The translations under genes and the position numbers were made by a program. Of a DNA stretch of 64,000 nt, positions 40,920 to 52,146 are shown piece by piece. Every line of letters starts with the position of its first letter. Position 1 is the stretch's first letter. The notes beneath the pieces were generated by a model that was not told the DNA's origin, ran no database searches, and saw only the letters and a program-made list of their open reading frames with translations. Source of the DNA: Herpetospermum pedunculosum (lineage: Eukaryota; Streptophyta; Magnoliopsida; Cucurbitales; Cucurbitaceae); assembly GCA_028017165.1 (NCBI GenBank), contig CM051528.1:17674302-17738301 (forward strand). Direction: 5' to 3'.

Positions 40920-41663
40920 TAGGGGTGAGTATCGGTCAGTCGGAGTCAGTTTTGGGCTAAAATCGGCGCCGACCACCAACATATCGATTTGGTATCGGTC
41001 AGTTCTGATCGGTTTCAAAGAGGAAGTTTACGCTGAACGACCGTCCGTCGGTCGGTTGGTTTTAGTCGGTTTGTGACTTCAAAGATTCAAATTTCAGACG
41101 AAAAAAAAAGAAGAAGAAAATGGAGAGAAATGTACTTACCATATCGTCGGAAGAAAAGTACTGTAGTGTCATATCCAAAAAAAAAAAGAAAAAAAAAAAA
41201 AGAAGTGGAAAAATTAATAGAAAAAAAGAAAAAAAGAAGAGAGAAGATGAAGAAAAAAAAAAAAAAGAAAAAAAAAAGAAGAGATAAGAAGAAACGAAGA
41301 AAGAAAAAAAGAAGAGAGAAGATGAAAAAAAAAAAAAAAATTGATTTTTTAACAATTTAAATTTTTTTTTTGTCTTCCCAAGGAGCTCTTCCTAAGAAGT
41401 TGCACACATCATATCATAGATGGTGACTTTTGGACTTTTCAAACAATTTCAAAAACAATTTCCATTTACTTATTATTATTATTATTATTATTGTTTTTAA
41501 TTTTATTTTACATATGTTTGGTCTTTTTTATATATGTTCGGACGGTCGATTTGAGCCTTTTTTGGGCTATCCGACCGATCGATGGTCGGTTTTTCTATAT
41601 ATAAAACCGACCCCGACCAAATCGAGGTCGGTTCGGTTTACCGGTTTGATTTGCTCACCTCTA
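40920..41663. mobile_element. Non-autonomous hAT element (744 bp)
   Basis: The termini are TAGGGGTGAG at 40920 and CTCACCTCTA ending at 41663. They are flanked by a perfect 8-bp target duplication CTCCATAC at 40912-40919 and 41664-41671. Subterminal regions carry repeated CGGTCGG / CCGACC words, a usual hAT feature. The interior is dominated by a purine tract at about 41100-41340. No transposase. Confidence 0.92.
41096..41342 (+). repeat. Purine-only AAAAGAAG tract
   Basis: About 240 bp almost entirely of A and G on the plus strand, built of AAAAAGAAG, GAGAGAAGATGAA and poly-A words, with internal 40-bp repeats. The Lys-rich and Phe-rich frames here (41073-41360 and 41062-41355) are products of this composition, not genes. 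Confidence 0.88.
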
Positions 41664-42511
41664 CTCCATACCATGGATGTACTAGAAATTCTCCCCATGG
41701 ATGGTATGTAGTTGCATACCACTGCCTTTAAATATTTGACATGTGGAGATTTTTTTAAAATAAAACCAAAAAAAAAAAAAAAAAAAATCATTAATTTTTA
41801 TGTGAGTCCACCAATATTTTAATTAACAATTTTTCTTATATTTCATATTTTTCATTCTCCTCCGACAGTTTTCCTTTGTTTTCTCCAATTGGTTTAGAAC
41901 AACAAAATCAAAATCAAATCATCATTACCAATTTTTTAATTAACAAATTTTCTTCTCTTCCATCTTCTTTTCATTATCTTTCCCCTCTCTCTCTTTTATC
42001 TTCTCCAAGCAAAGTTGTTATTTAAACAATTTTATGAGTTGAAATTTGTTAATATTTTTTTCTCATATTCACGTGATTGTATTGAGTAATCATTCTCGTA
42101 TTTAACTTGATTAGTACTTACATTGAAAATCGAGATTATCTCTTGAAATTAGAAACCAACAAAATTAAAATATTCATATGCTAATAGCTTTCTCAACTAT
42201 TTCTTCAATTACTTGATTAGTACTTGACATTAAAATACTCGTGCACTAATGACTCTATTATCTACTAAATTTAGAAACCAACAAAATTTAATTTTGATTT
42301 TGATTTTATTGTTCTAAACGGAAGAAAATTGAGAGAAGAAAAAATGAGGAGAATGGAAATGATGAAAGAGAAGTAAAATTGTTAATTAAAATATTGGTGG
42401 AGCCTACATGAAATTAACATATTTTTAAATTTGAAAGAATTGTTAGGCGTCAGATATTTAAAGGTAGTGATATGAAAAAACTTCATACTACGGATGTACT
42501 AGAAATTTTTT

Positions 42512-43044
42512 CGATGTTGGAGTGTTGAAGTGATATTTTTTTTTTAATATCTTTAATTTAGGTGTTAATCTATAATATATTATCTATCTATATCTATATC
42601 TTGAAAAAACATTTTTGGTCTATTTTATCCTTTTGGTTTTAAGTTAATCCCAAATATATCCTTTATTAAAGACCATTTTAAACAAAACCACCAGCAATTT
42701 TTATTGTTTAATTTTATTTTAATATAATATGAAAAATCAGATTGTTCATAAGAGGTAATCATAACTGAAAAATCGTGGGTGGGTGGGTGCGTTTTTTTAG
42801 AAAGAAATCGTCATTGTATTGAATACATAAATAGTTACCAATTTTGTTGTCAAAAAAATAAATAGTTACCAATTTTCTTATGATTGCAATTAAATGAAAA
42901 CTATTAAAATTCCAGATGAGATTTATAAACACAGGGCATTATGATGAAGTTATTCAAGTTAGATTTTATCACAAATGAACGATGCCTAAGGGCGGAGCTA
43001 CAGTAGCTCTCGGGACTCGAGCCCCCCTAACTTTAATTTGTATC
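42512..43044. other. Intergenic AT-rich sequence
   Basis: No gene or element is supported. It ends with GTATC (43040-43044), the left target duplication of the TRIM-like element. Confidence 0.4.
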
Positions 43045-43203
43045 GATTAAGGATTTATTTATCTTAAAAAATTAGTTAGTATTTAGTTAGCTTTTAGTTA
43101 ATTTTCCTATATGTTTTGAGAAATTAGGATTGTATAAATACTTATCATTTGAATGAGAAATAAAGAGGAAAAACAAGGAGAAAATATATTGTGTGTTTTA
43201 GCA
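43045..43203 (+). repeat. 5' LTR of the TRIM-like element (159 bp)
   Basis: Matches the two halves of the interrupted 3' LTR, including GTTTTGAGAAATTAGG, GTATAAATAC and the shared end GTGTGTTTTAGCA. Confidence 0.85.
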
Positions 43204-44091
43204 TGGTATGAGAGGATCTTTAAGAAGTTCGATCAAACAAAAACGTTAGGGTGGCGGCGATTCCACCGCAGCCGCCCAACTTTATTCCAACGATGTTGAA
43301 GTAAGTTTGTCTACCTTCTTCTTCTTCTTAGGAAAAGAAAAAAAAAAATCTATATCTAAATCAGCCGCCGCCTTACCTCTGTTCGCCGTTTGTCGGAGGT
43401 GAAGGAGTCGCTGTCAGAGTTGGTGGTCCAGTAACACCAGCATAGCTTTGGAGGAATTCCAAAGAAGGTGTTTCTGCCTCTCTTTCTTTTCTATATTTTT
43501 ATTTTTAACTATTGAAATGTGATGAAAATAGAAGAACGAAGAAAAAAGAGAAAGAAGAAAGGGATGAGACACAAATCTGAACCAAAAAAAATAATAATAA
43601 TAATATGAAAATAAGAAAATTAAAAAAAAATTGTCCTGTCAGCGGTTCAAATCAAATGAAAAAAAAAAAAAAAAATTGGACAGAAAAAGAGATTTGGGCG
43701 GCCAATCTGCCGCAAAAAAAAAATAATAAATAAAAAGTTGTTTGCCGTCCAAATGAAGAAAAAAAAAATTATTATTATTATTATTTTTTCTTTATTGACA
43801 CTGTGCTGTAAAAAAAACTGGACAATCTGCCGCCCAAATGGATTATTTTGAAAAAAAAAATATATATATATATATATTAAAATTAAATTTGATGATGAAT
43901 GAAGAAAATATTGAAGGTCGTTTGATTCTTCTTCTCCTTCGAATTAGTGTACTTAGGGAGCTCAAATTGTTCTCTCTTTCAAATGATGAATAAAGGGAAC
44001 TCTGAGGCGAAAACATCTCCTTCGAATTACTGGGAACACTGAGGTGGAAATTCTTCATCCTCTCCTTCAAGAACCATGAGATTTAATCTGC

Positions 44092-44295
44092 CAACACCGA
44101 CCCGCGTTCGGAGGCTCGCAGAGACTGATATTGCGTGACAAAGCAATGATGCGAAGCCCAAAGAAATTTAAAGGTGCCATGTTGGCATCGACTTGAAGAT
44201 TGGAGCACCAACCCGCGTTTGGAGGCTCTTGGAAAATTAAAGATGCAATGAGCATACACTTGGCGTCTGCAACACCGACCCGCGTTCGGAGGCTG
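44092..44295 (+). repeat. Three copies of a CCGACCCGCGTTCGGAGGCT block
   Basis: The 20-bp block, or a one- to two-base variant, occurs at about 44096, 44211 and 44276, within longer partial repeats sharing words such as TTAAAG. It is the most conserved part of the TRIM-like internal region. Confidence 0.8.
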
Positions 44296-44481
44296 CAGAT
44301 TTTTTTTACCATAATATTTTATCTTATTCCCCTCTATTTTCAAGTTGGGCATTTGTGACCATTCATGCTCCAACTTGAGGGGTATTAGGGATTTATCTAT
44401 CTTAGAAAACTAGTTAGTGTTTAGTTAGCTTTTAGTTAGTTTTCCTATATGTTTTGAGAAATTAGGGTTGTATAAATACCT

Positions 44482-46931
44482 TGAAAGAGTTTCGGCATGC
44501 ATAGCGGAAGTAACGTTGGATCTAAGTACTCTTATTTTGTTAATTTAAAAGGAAAAAGCATGTAATTTGAAAATCAAAGACAATAATTTAGAAGTTACCT
44601 TTGGAGTTCAAAATCTTCTCGATTCCAAACTCGATCTTCGAACGTAACGGTCACGAACCACCACGAGAGTCTTCCCGACTATTCTCCGGCCTTAGAACGG
44701 GATTGTGGGATCCTTTGAGTGACTAATTTAAAAGAGAATTGAAGATGGAATTGGAGAGAATAGTAGAGAAATTGTCTTTACAATTCTTCAAAGTTCATCA
44801 AAATTCCAAGAAGAAGTCAATCTAATTAACCCTTTGTATATATAGAAGACTACATGCAAAAACATGCAAAATTGAGTTAACAATAGGATGACATGTAGAA
44901 TCCACTCAATTTACTGGGATTAGTGGCTTGATGTGGGATGAACACTTAGCAAAAAAGTTTGACTCATAAAACCACCAACAAATGGTTTTTCCCACTAACT
45001 CAAGAATTAGATTTTTCCACTAACTTAAGAATTTGATTTTTCCACTAACTTTAGTCATCAAAATGACTCTTGACTTTCAAGGTTTAGTGTAGTCAACATT
45101 TGACTTTTGACTTTCAAAGTTTTAGTCCATTGTCTTTAATTTGACTTTTGATTAACTTTGATCAAATTAATTCAATTTAAAAATTAATTTAAATAATTAA
45201 TTTTAAATTAAATTAAGGGCTGGTTGCACAAATAGCAATCAGGCCCAAACTAATTGTAAATTTAGCAAACTTTAAAATGTTTTGCAAATATGGCAAAAAA
45301 ACTCGTTTCTATCACTGATAGACTTTATTATATCACTGATAGACTTCTATCAGTGATACTGATAGACTTCTATCAGTTATAGACTATTATCTCTGATAGA
45401 CTATTATCACTGACAAAAATCTATAAAAAGCTGAGGTTATCAGCGATAGACTTCTATCAATCATAAGATATCAGCGATAGAAATTGCTATATCCGCAAAA
45501 TTTTTAAAAACATGCTATATTTGCAAACAATAAGTCTTAAATTGTCATTTACTACAATTTCCCTTAAATTAAATTAATATTAAATAATTAATTAAACAAT
45601 TTAATTAATTCAAATTTAATATCCAATAAATCCAACACTAATCCCGATCATTCCCGATATACATGATTATGAATCCATATTCATATTTTTTATATTTAAA
45701 TCTTATTTTAAATATCACCATCTCTCTATTGTTCAATTCGCAACTGAACGTTATGTCGTTAAATATATCACATATATTTAACGCTAATTCCCTAATTCGA
45801 ATTCGAACACTTCGAATTTACTCGTCACACTGTTCTAAGGTTTAGTCCGATATGAGCTAGCAGGGGGACCTCATGGACCTACAGATCATGAGCTCCAATG
45901 ATCCGAGATTAACTGATTAAACTCTTTAACCTAGTTAATCAACATTCGTTAACTACCAGGACATTCCACTATAGCCTAGTAGTTGCACTCTCCTCACTAT
46001 AAATATATTTATGTTCACTCGATATAACCATGATTAGTAAGTTGACCCTTCACAAGTTGTTCGTAATTTACGGTCGGGTCAAATATCTGTTTTACCCCAG
46101 TAATTACATCTTGCTCCTTTAAGTCCCACTGATCCTCTAATGAACAATTGGTTTGTGATCCAATCACTAAACCGATTGGTATGTGATCTAATCACTATAC
46201 CGAGTCCCTCTCGGGCCAATGAGAAGGTGGGGCCCTTTGTTCAAGACCTGAAGTCAGCACTTAAGGGAACAACCTATCTACTATCCCTAGAGACGGGTAG
46301 GAGTGAATTCCATCTTTGCACCCTATGTCCCCAACTATCTATCCGGTCTTACCCCTGAAATGGGAGGCTTATTGAGTCGGCGCTGTTGAGTCACTCTCAC
46401 CCATGCAGATCTAAGGATAATCCCGAATAAACAGGAGTTCATAGTTAGCTTAGGATTAAGGTCAAGTTACCTAGGTCATCGTTTTGAAATAGTCAGTCTT
46501 TAAAACAGTAAACAGCGTTATAAAGCAAGAGTGACTTATTTCGCGGTCCGGTCTAATGCAAACTCTTTGCATAGGACGCCCCCATTCACATGTCTCCACA
46601 TGAACGATTCAGAATCACATCGTTTGTACTAAATACAAAATGGGCCGCATCCAATAGTGTCCCCAGGATAAGGTATCCAGCCTTATCCGTATACTATAGA
46701 CCGTTTTGGCTATTTACTCGAACTTGATCCACTTTTATGTCTCCACATAAAGTTCAAGTACTAATGTTATAGCCATGGATCTTAGTTTATTGGATTTAGG
46801 GTTTTCTAAAATGAAATAAGCAATTCACATATTCAATAATAACTTTATTGAATAAACCTCAATAACACTTTATTAGTAACAAAATATATTTATCGTTTAC
46901 AAACCACGAGTTTTAGGACATAAAACCCAAC
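44482..46931 (-). mobile_element. Copia solo LTR, minus orientation, inside the TRIM 3' LTR
   Basis: Read on the minus strand from 46931 it begins GTTGGGTTTTATGTCC and follows the LTR at 4365 for about 1.1 kb with clear similarity, then diverges. It ends at 44482 (TGAAAGAG on the plus strand). Neither internal Copia sequence nor a second LTR is attached. The TRIM LTR sequence is interrupted exactly at these ends, but a clean 5-bp duplication is not visible; one or two bases seem lost at the right junction. It contains a MITE (45217-45563). Confidence 0.8.
45217..45563 (+). mobile_element. MULE-like MITE with GATAGACTTCTATCAGTGAT repeats (347 bp)
   Basis: Starts GGGCTGGTTGCACAAA and ends ACTACAATTTCCC, with TTAAATTAA on both sides (45208-45216 and 45564-45572), a perfect 9-bp duplication though in low-complexity sequence. 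The centre consists of palindromic units such as CTGATAGACTTCTATCAG. Relatives are at 54859-55209 and, truncated, 9315-9503. Confidence 0.8.
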
Positions 46932-46995
46932 TCATTTGAATGAGAAATAAAGAGGAAAAACAAGGAGAAAACATATTGTGTGTTTTAGCAGTATC

Positions 46996-47146
46996 TTATT
47001 TGTATTTTAAAAATAACATAATTTAACAAAAATTTACTTTGGCCTAGTGGTAATGAAGCTTTCAACCTTCCTCACTTGGGTGCGTGAGTTTGAGCCACTC
47101 CTGAATCTGTCGCGTCAATGTCCAATATCATTTTCACAAACAAGTT
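46996..47146 (+). other. tRNA-like (possible SINE) fragment
   Basis: TGGCCTAGTGGTAATGAAG (A-box-like) and GAGTTTGAGCCACTCC (B-box-like) about 50 bp apart around 47038-47105 suggest a tRNA-derived SINE head. The call is weak. Confidence 0.3.
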
Positions 47147-48711
47147 TTCACCAAATTGGAAGACTATTATGTCATTTTTAATTTTTTCTCCCTATTAATT
47201 AATTACATTTTTCATTTATTTTGAATTATTTATAAATATTCTAATCCTACAATTTTTGCACTTTAATTGCTTCTCTTCTATCAATTAATTAGAAGCATTT
47301 ATCTTACCATTTTAGTTTTTTTAGTCCATTTGTCTTCATCTCTCTTCAAGTAAAATCTCACGATTTTAGTCAATTATGTAAAAATAAATAGTTTTTTTTA
47401 GTCCATTTGTCTTCATCTCTCTCCAAGTAAAATCTCACGATTTTAGTCAATTTATTTATATGAAAATATTCAATGTAAAAATAAATCAATAAGTATTAGT
47501 CAATTTATTTATATGAAAATATTCAATGTACAAATAAATCAATAGGTGTGAATATATTCATAATATACCATATATATGAAGATATTTCATACATAACTTA
47601 ATCTTATGTTTAAAATAGTTGGTATTTTCATTTATATAAAAATATACCATTTATAACGAATTGCATAATAATGATTACATAGGGTAGTATAATAATTTAT
47701 ATTTAATCATACCATGTATATATGGGTAGACAAATTATAAATTGAATATAACATTGTCTATTTAATAAGAAGTCAATTATGAATATATATCATATTATAA
47801 ATCATATATACTAACTCATATATTATAAATTCAGCTGTTTAAGTAGTTCTATTAGTTTAGTGAATATATACTTATAACATAAGTTCATACATTTTTTTCA
47901 TATTCAAATATACCACGTCTCGAATTTATGTTCATATTTTTTCATTTTTAAATAGTTATCATTTACATTTATATGAAAATATTTTATGTATAAATGATTC
48001 ATCAGGTATGAATATATATTATCAATATATACGGTATATATGAAAATATTTCATGTCTAACTGAATCTTATGTTTAAAACTAGTGACAGTTTTATTTACA
48101 CGAATATACACCATATATAACTAATTACATATCTTTAACATATGGTAGCATATTAATTTATATTTGATTATACCATGTATATATGTCTTTGGAGAGAGAG
48201 AGTTTTGCATGATAATGTAAAAAAAAAAAAAAAAAAAAAAAACATTTTTGGAGAGAGTTTTGCTTGAAGAGGAGAGTACATGACCTTAGAATTAATTAAG
48301 ATCATTAATGCCTTAATTTTTGGATTTACAATTGTATTAAATTATGTATTTATACCTTAAATGATTAAAATTATTTTATTTTATTTCATACAAATCTCAA
48401 TAGTTATATGAGGGGTTTTAATGTAATTGAACAACAAATTTTATGAAATACTCCTAATACATTTGGTCATTTGTGAAATAAATGAGACATTTGTACATAT
48501 TTGTAAAATCATACTAGTGTTAAGGCTAAATACGTAAAAACCCCTAAAAATAATGGTCCTGAGGTTCTTGGGATAAAAAAATGAAAAGATTTTTTTAGGA
48601 ATGGTTGTTAGGAGGGAAAAATGGGAAGGAAAATGTTACGAGATAAATGTTTTTAAAAAAAGGGACACCAAATGAAATGGGGTCCCAAAAATGGTCATTT
48701 ACTATGATTTC
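47147..48711 (+). mobile_element. MULE-like non-autonomous element, longer form
   Basis: Colinear with 9505-10890. It ends CATTTACTATGATTTCCC at 48711, the same terminus as the short MITE at 45217. The left end is not clear. An internal duplication near 47395-47515 repeats TTTTAGTC-ATTTGTCTTCATCTCTC-type blocks, and a run of about 24 A lies near 48219-48242. No coding capacity. Confidence 0.6.
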
Positions 48712-48738
48712 CCGAGATTTAAATAGATTGGGGCCATA

Positions 48739-49337
48739 TATGATTGACGGGCTAACTATGGAGGCTCATATTTTTGGGCATGACTACTGAAACGACGTCA
48801 CTTTATTATGGAAATTGCAAAATTACGGAAGAAAAAAAATACGGTGAGCTTGGATCAAAGACGCGACCTTCAGATCTTCAATCTGACGTTCTCCCAACTG
48901 AGTTATCTCGCGTTGTTGTTAAAATTAGAATTCAATACCATTGTAATACTTAAGACAATTAAATCATAAACAATTAAACTTTTTTTAGCGTGTCAATTTG
49001 TGACTTTCAAAGATTTAGCACGCAGTCAGAATTCAGATTACGCTCGACTCAAAATCTTAACTCCAAATTCCAACCTCAATTTGTTTATGTAAATAGACCA
49101 CCGGGAGCCACTGGATAACAAGGAAGTCGTATACGGAAGAACATCAATGAAATACACTCATCTCACTCTTAATCTCACACGAGATAATCCATCATCACGA
49201 AAGCGATTACAAAAACCGCTTCCTGATATTCCTTTTTTTCCCAAATGACAAGTTTCATCAGATTCTCTACCTTAAACACACTTCACGATCATTTCTGCAA
49301 GAAACCCACCAAGTTTAATCTTCTTCCGCCTCGGAAG
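48739..49337 (+). pseudogene. Duplicate of the gene C upstream region and first codons
   Basis: Matches 59535-60053 from ATGATTGACGGGCTAACTAT through the tRNA-Phe region, the 5' leader and the first 31 codons of gene C, ending at CCGCCTCGGAAG (49337; equivalent 60053). An extra 30-40 bp lies before the tRNA copy, and several substitutions and small indels are present. It stops exactly where truncated Copia sequence begins, so the duplicate lost the rest of its gene. Confidence 0.85.
48840..48912 (-). pseudogene. tRNA-Phe pseudogene (anticodon GAA kept)
   Basis: On the minus strand it keeps AACTCAGTTGGGAGAACG and an anticodon arm with GAA. The acceptor stem is broken, and the T loop has CTTTGAT in place of the normal TTCGATC, destroying the B box. 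It is the duplicate of 59598-59670. Confidence 0.85.
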
Positions 49338-51213
49338 AAAGAAGTTAGATGACAAAGGCCAAAAATGTGTCTTTCTTGGCATTAGTGAGCAATCAAAGGC
49401 TTAAAAATTGTTCAATCCCATCACATGTAAAAAACAATTTAGCCGAGATGTTATATTTGATGAAGTAAGCACGTGTAACTGGATAGAAGACACTCTAAAG
49501 CAACAATCAATACATGTGAACTTTGAAGAAACTATTAGTGATGTATCTTTGCCACCACATGCACAACCTAAAAGTTTAGTGCAACAATTATTTAAAGCTA
49601 CTGAAGCTCAAACATAAGGTTCAAGTTCAAGATCACAACGAGTTAGAAGAAGACCAACATGGATGGAAGATTACAAGGTTAGTGGTGATCTTTCTAACGA
49701 GACACTTGTTCATTATGCTTTATTATCAGAATGTGATCCAGTAACCTTTGAAGAAGCTGTAAAAGATCTAAAATGGCAGCAAGTCATGGATGAAAAGATT
49801 AAGTCAATAGACAAAAACAACACTTGGGAGTTGTCAGAACTTCCTGAAGGACAAAAATCCATTGGTGTTAAATGGGTTTACAAAACAAAGTTGAATAAAG
49901 ATGGAAAAGTAGACAAGTACAAAGCTCGTCTCGTTGTAAAGGGGTATAAGCAACAAATTGACATCGATTACAATGAAGTTTTCGCTCCAGTTGCAAGACA
50001 TGATACCATTCGAATGGTGGTAGCAATGGCAGCAGAGAATAATTGGAAAATTCTTCAAATGGATGTGAAATCAACATGTCTACATGGAAACTTGAATGAA
50101 GAAGTTTTCATAGATCAACCTCTGGTTATGTACAACAGAGAAATGACGGAAAGGTATATCGGTTGAAGAAAACTTTATACAGGTTGAAGAAAGCACTTAG
50201 AGCTTGGTATAGTCGAATTGAGGCTTACATTGTTAGAGCTGGAATTGAAAAATGTTTATACGAACATACTCTCTTTATTAAATTTGAACCCCGAAACAAG
50301 ATTTTGATCGTATGTTTGTATGTAGATGATTTGATTCCCACAGGTAATGATCTAGTAATGTTTGAAGAATTCAAGCAATCCATGATGACAGAGTTTGAAA
50401 TGACATATCTAAGGATGATGCATTATTTTCTCGACATTGAGGTAATGCAATCAACATATGGGATTTTCATCAATCAGAAGAAATATGCATTGGAGATCTT
50501 GGATAGATTTCAAATGAAAGACTGTAACTTAGTCACAACTCCAGTTGAACCCAACTTTAAGTTCACAAGGGACCATGAAGGGAAGAAGGTCAACAATACT
50601 CTCTACAAGCAAATGGTTGGAAGTTTGATGTACTTGACAGTTACAAGGTCTGATATTATGTTTGTTGTAAGTTTCATTAGCAGATTTATGGAATCTCCAA
50701 CTGAGCTTCTTCATCTCCTAGTAGCCAAAAGAATCTTACGTTACTTGAAAGGGACTCATGATCTTAACATATTTTATCAGAGAAGAGACGAATTAAACTT
50801 TATTGGTTTTAGCGATAGTGATTATGCAAGAGATTTAAATGATAGAAAGAGTACTTCAGGGTATGTTTTTATGTTTGGTTCAGGAGCTATCTCATGGTCT
50901 TCCAAAAAACAGTCAATTGTCACATTATCTACCATTGAAGTTGAGTACGTAGCAGCAACATCATGTTCATGTCAAGCCATCTGGTTAAGAAATATACTTG
51001 AAGAGTTACATTATAAGCAAGAAGAAGCCTCTATCATTCACTGTGACAATACTTCAGCAACCAAGCTTTCAAAAATTCTTGTTTTGCATGGACGAAGCAA
51101 ACACATTGACACGTAAGATATCATTACTTAAAGGATCTTACAAATGATGAGATTATCAAATTGACCCACTGTAGGAGCGAGGATCAAGTTGCAGATATAT
51201 TAACCAAGCCTCT
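49338..51213 (+). pseudogene. 5'-truncated Copia polyprotein: integrase end, RT and RNase H
   Basis: Starts inside the integrase C-terminal region (KLDDKGQKCVFLGISEQSK). RT opens at about 49790 (NNTWELSELPEGQKSIGVKW) and carries YVDD near 50320-50331. RNase H runs to QVADILTKPL near 51190-51222. Stops and shifts interrupt it at about 49402, 49615, 50164 and 51114. There is no 5' LTR, leader or gag. Gene-like residues are well conserved, so this is a fairly young insertion or rearrangement. Confidence 0.88.
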
Positions 51214-51529
51214 CAAATTAGCAACACATTTGTGAAGCTTCGTAATTTGCTTGGAGTTGTCTCATTCTCTAGTTTAAGCTAAATGGCATAACTTTTAGTT
51301 TAAAGGAGGATGTTTCAAATTAGCAACATTTGTGAAGTTTCGTAATTTGCTTGGAGTTGTCTCATTCTCTAGTTTAAGCTAAATGGCATAACTAAAGCTA
51401 AATGGCATAACTTTTAGTTTAAAGGAGGATGTTTCAAATTAGCAACACTTGTGAAGTTTCGTAATTTGCTTGGAGTTGTCTCATTCTCTAGTTTAAGCTA
51501 AATGGCATAACTTTTAGTTTAAGGGAGGA
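51214..51529 (+). repeat. Three tandem units before the Copia 3' LTR, each ending in a polypurine tract
   Basis: Units 51214-51315, 51316-51434 and 51435-51529 each contain TTCGTAATTTGCTTGGAGTT and end in AAAGGAGGATGTTT or AAGGGAGGATG. The middle unit has a further 18-bp internal duplication (AAATGGCATAACT). Confidence 0.85.
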
Positions 51530-51836
51530 TGTTAAAGTTTGAATAAGTTAAGTTGAATAGGTTTAGTCAAATTACTTATTTGAAGAAGTTTCTATTCTTT
51601 TTTATTTGTCTTATTATTTTGGAAATCACTAAAATGATGTTAAGTTGGTGGAAGATTAAGCCTATATAAGGTATGGTTTTTTCATTGGAATATACAACTT
51701 TCAGTTTTCAATTACTCTTGTTCTCTCTTTACTTACTTAACTCTATCTTAGGATTTTGAACCGTTCTAATCAGTTTGGAAAGTTAAATGAATAACTTTTT
51801 AAATTTATAATTAATTGTATTCATTGTATTGTAACA
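51530..51836 (+). repeat. 3' LTR of the truncated Copia element
   Basis: Begins TGTTAAAGTTTG directly after the last polypurine tract. It contains GCCTATATAAGG (about 51660), a plausible TATA region. The end is placed at TGTATTGTAACA (51836) from the TG...CA rule only. Confidence 0.6.
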
Positions 51837-52146
51837 GTTGAAGGAGATGAGAAGAAAAAAGAGAAAAAACGTTCAAAGAGTGGAAATACTAAAAAGTAAA
51901 AATGAATGGATGAGTTAACAGGCATTAAATTATCTCTCAATTAAACCCTTTGGAAACGCAAATTACCACCAATGGAGGAGTTAGGAATTAAATTAACAAA
52001 TAAAAAACGTAAAATAAATATTTTTTAATTAAAGACCAAATTGTCACCAATAAGATGGTGATAAGAATTTAAACAAAGGACAAAATGCAAAGAAAAAAAA
52101 AATTCTATTTTAAGCCCATTTTAGATATAAGTAAGATTATCATTAT
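51837..52146. other. AT-rich spacer
   Basis: No gene or element supported. Confidence 0.4.

Larger units (their letters stand above)
40738..42511. mobile_element. Foldback element with long inverted arms, split by a hAT insertion
   Basis: The right end (about 42285-42511) is the reverse complement of the left part. Shared words are TTTAGTACACCC / GGATGTACTAGAAA at the tips, then CCACCAATATTTTAATTAAC, CCATTCTCCTC-like and TTGTTCTAAAC further in. The left arm is partly duplicated (40740-40911 and 41665-41960). Without the hAT insertion the element is about 1.0 kb. No coding frame. The target duplication could not be fixed. Confidence 0.6.
43045..46990 (+). mobile_element. TRIM/LARD-like non-autonomous LTR element with nested insertions
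   Basis: The 5' LTR (43045-43203) and the 3' LTR (44383-44481 continued at 46932-46990) match over their whole length, and the element is flanked by a perfect 5-bp target duplication GTATC (43040-43044 and 46991-46995). A decayed primer site TGGTATGAGAGG follows the 5' LTR, and a polypurine tract CTTGAGGGG precedes the 3' LTR. The internal 1.2 kb codes for nothing recognisable. Without the nested Copia LTR the element would be about 1.5 kb. Confidence 0.85.

Noticed and set aside
41062..41360. Phe/Ser-rich and Lys-rich frames
   Set aside because: Translation of a purine-only repeat inside a hAT element, with no protein-like composition.
44482..44486. Clean 5-bp target duplication for the Copia solo LTR in the TRIM element
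   Set aside because: The bases on the two sides do not match; the right junction appears to have lost one or two bases.
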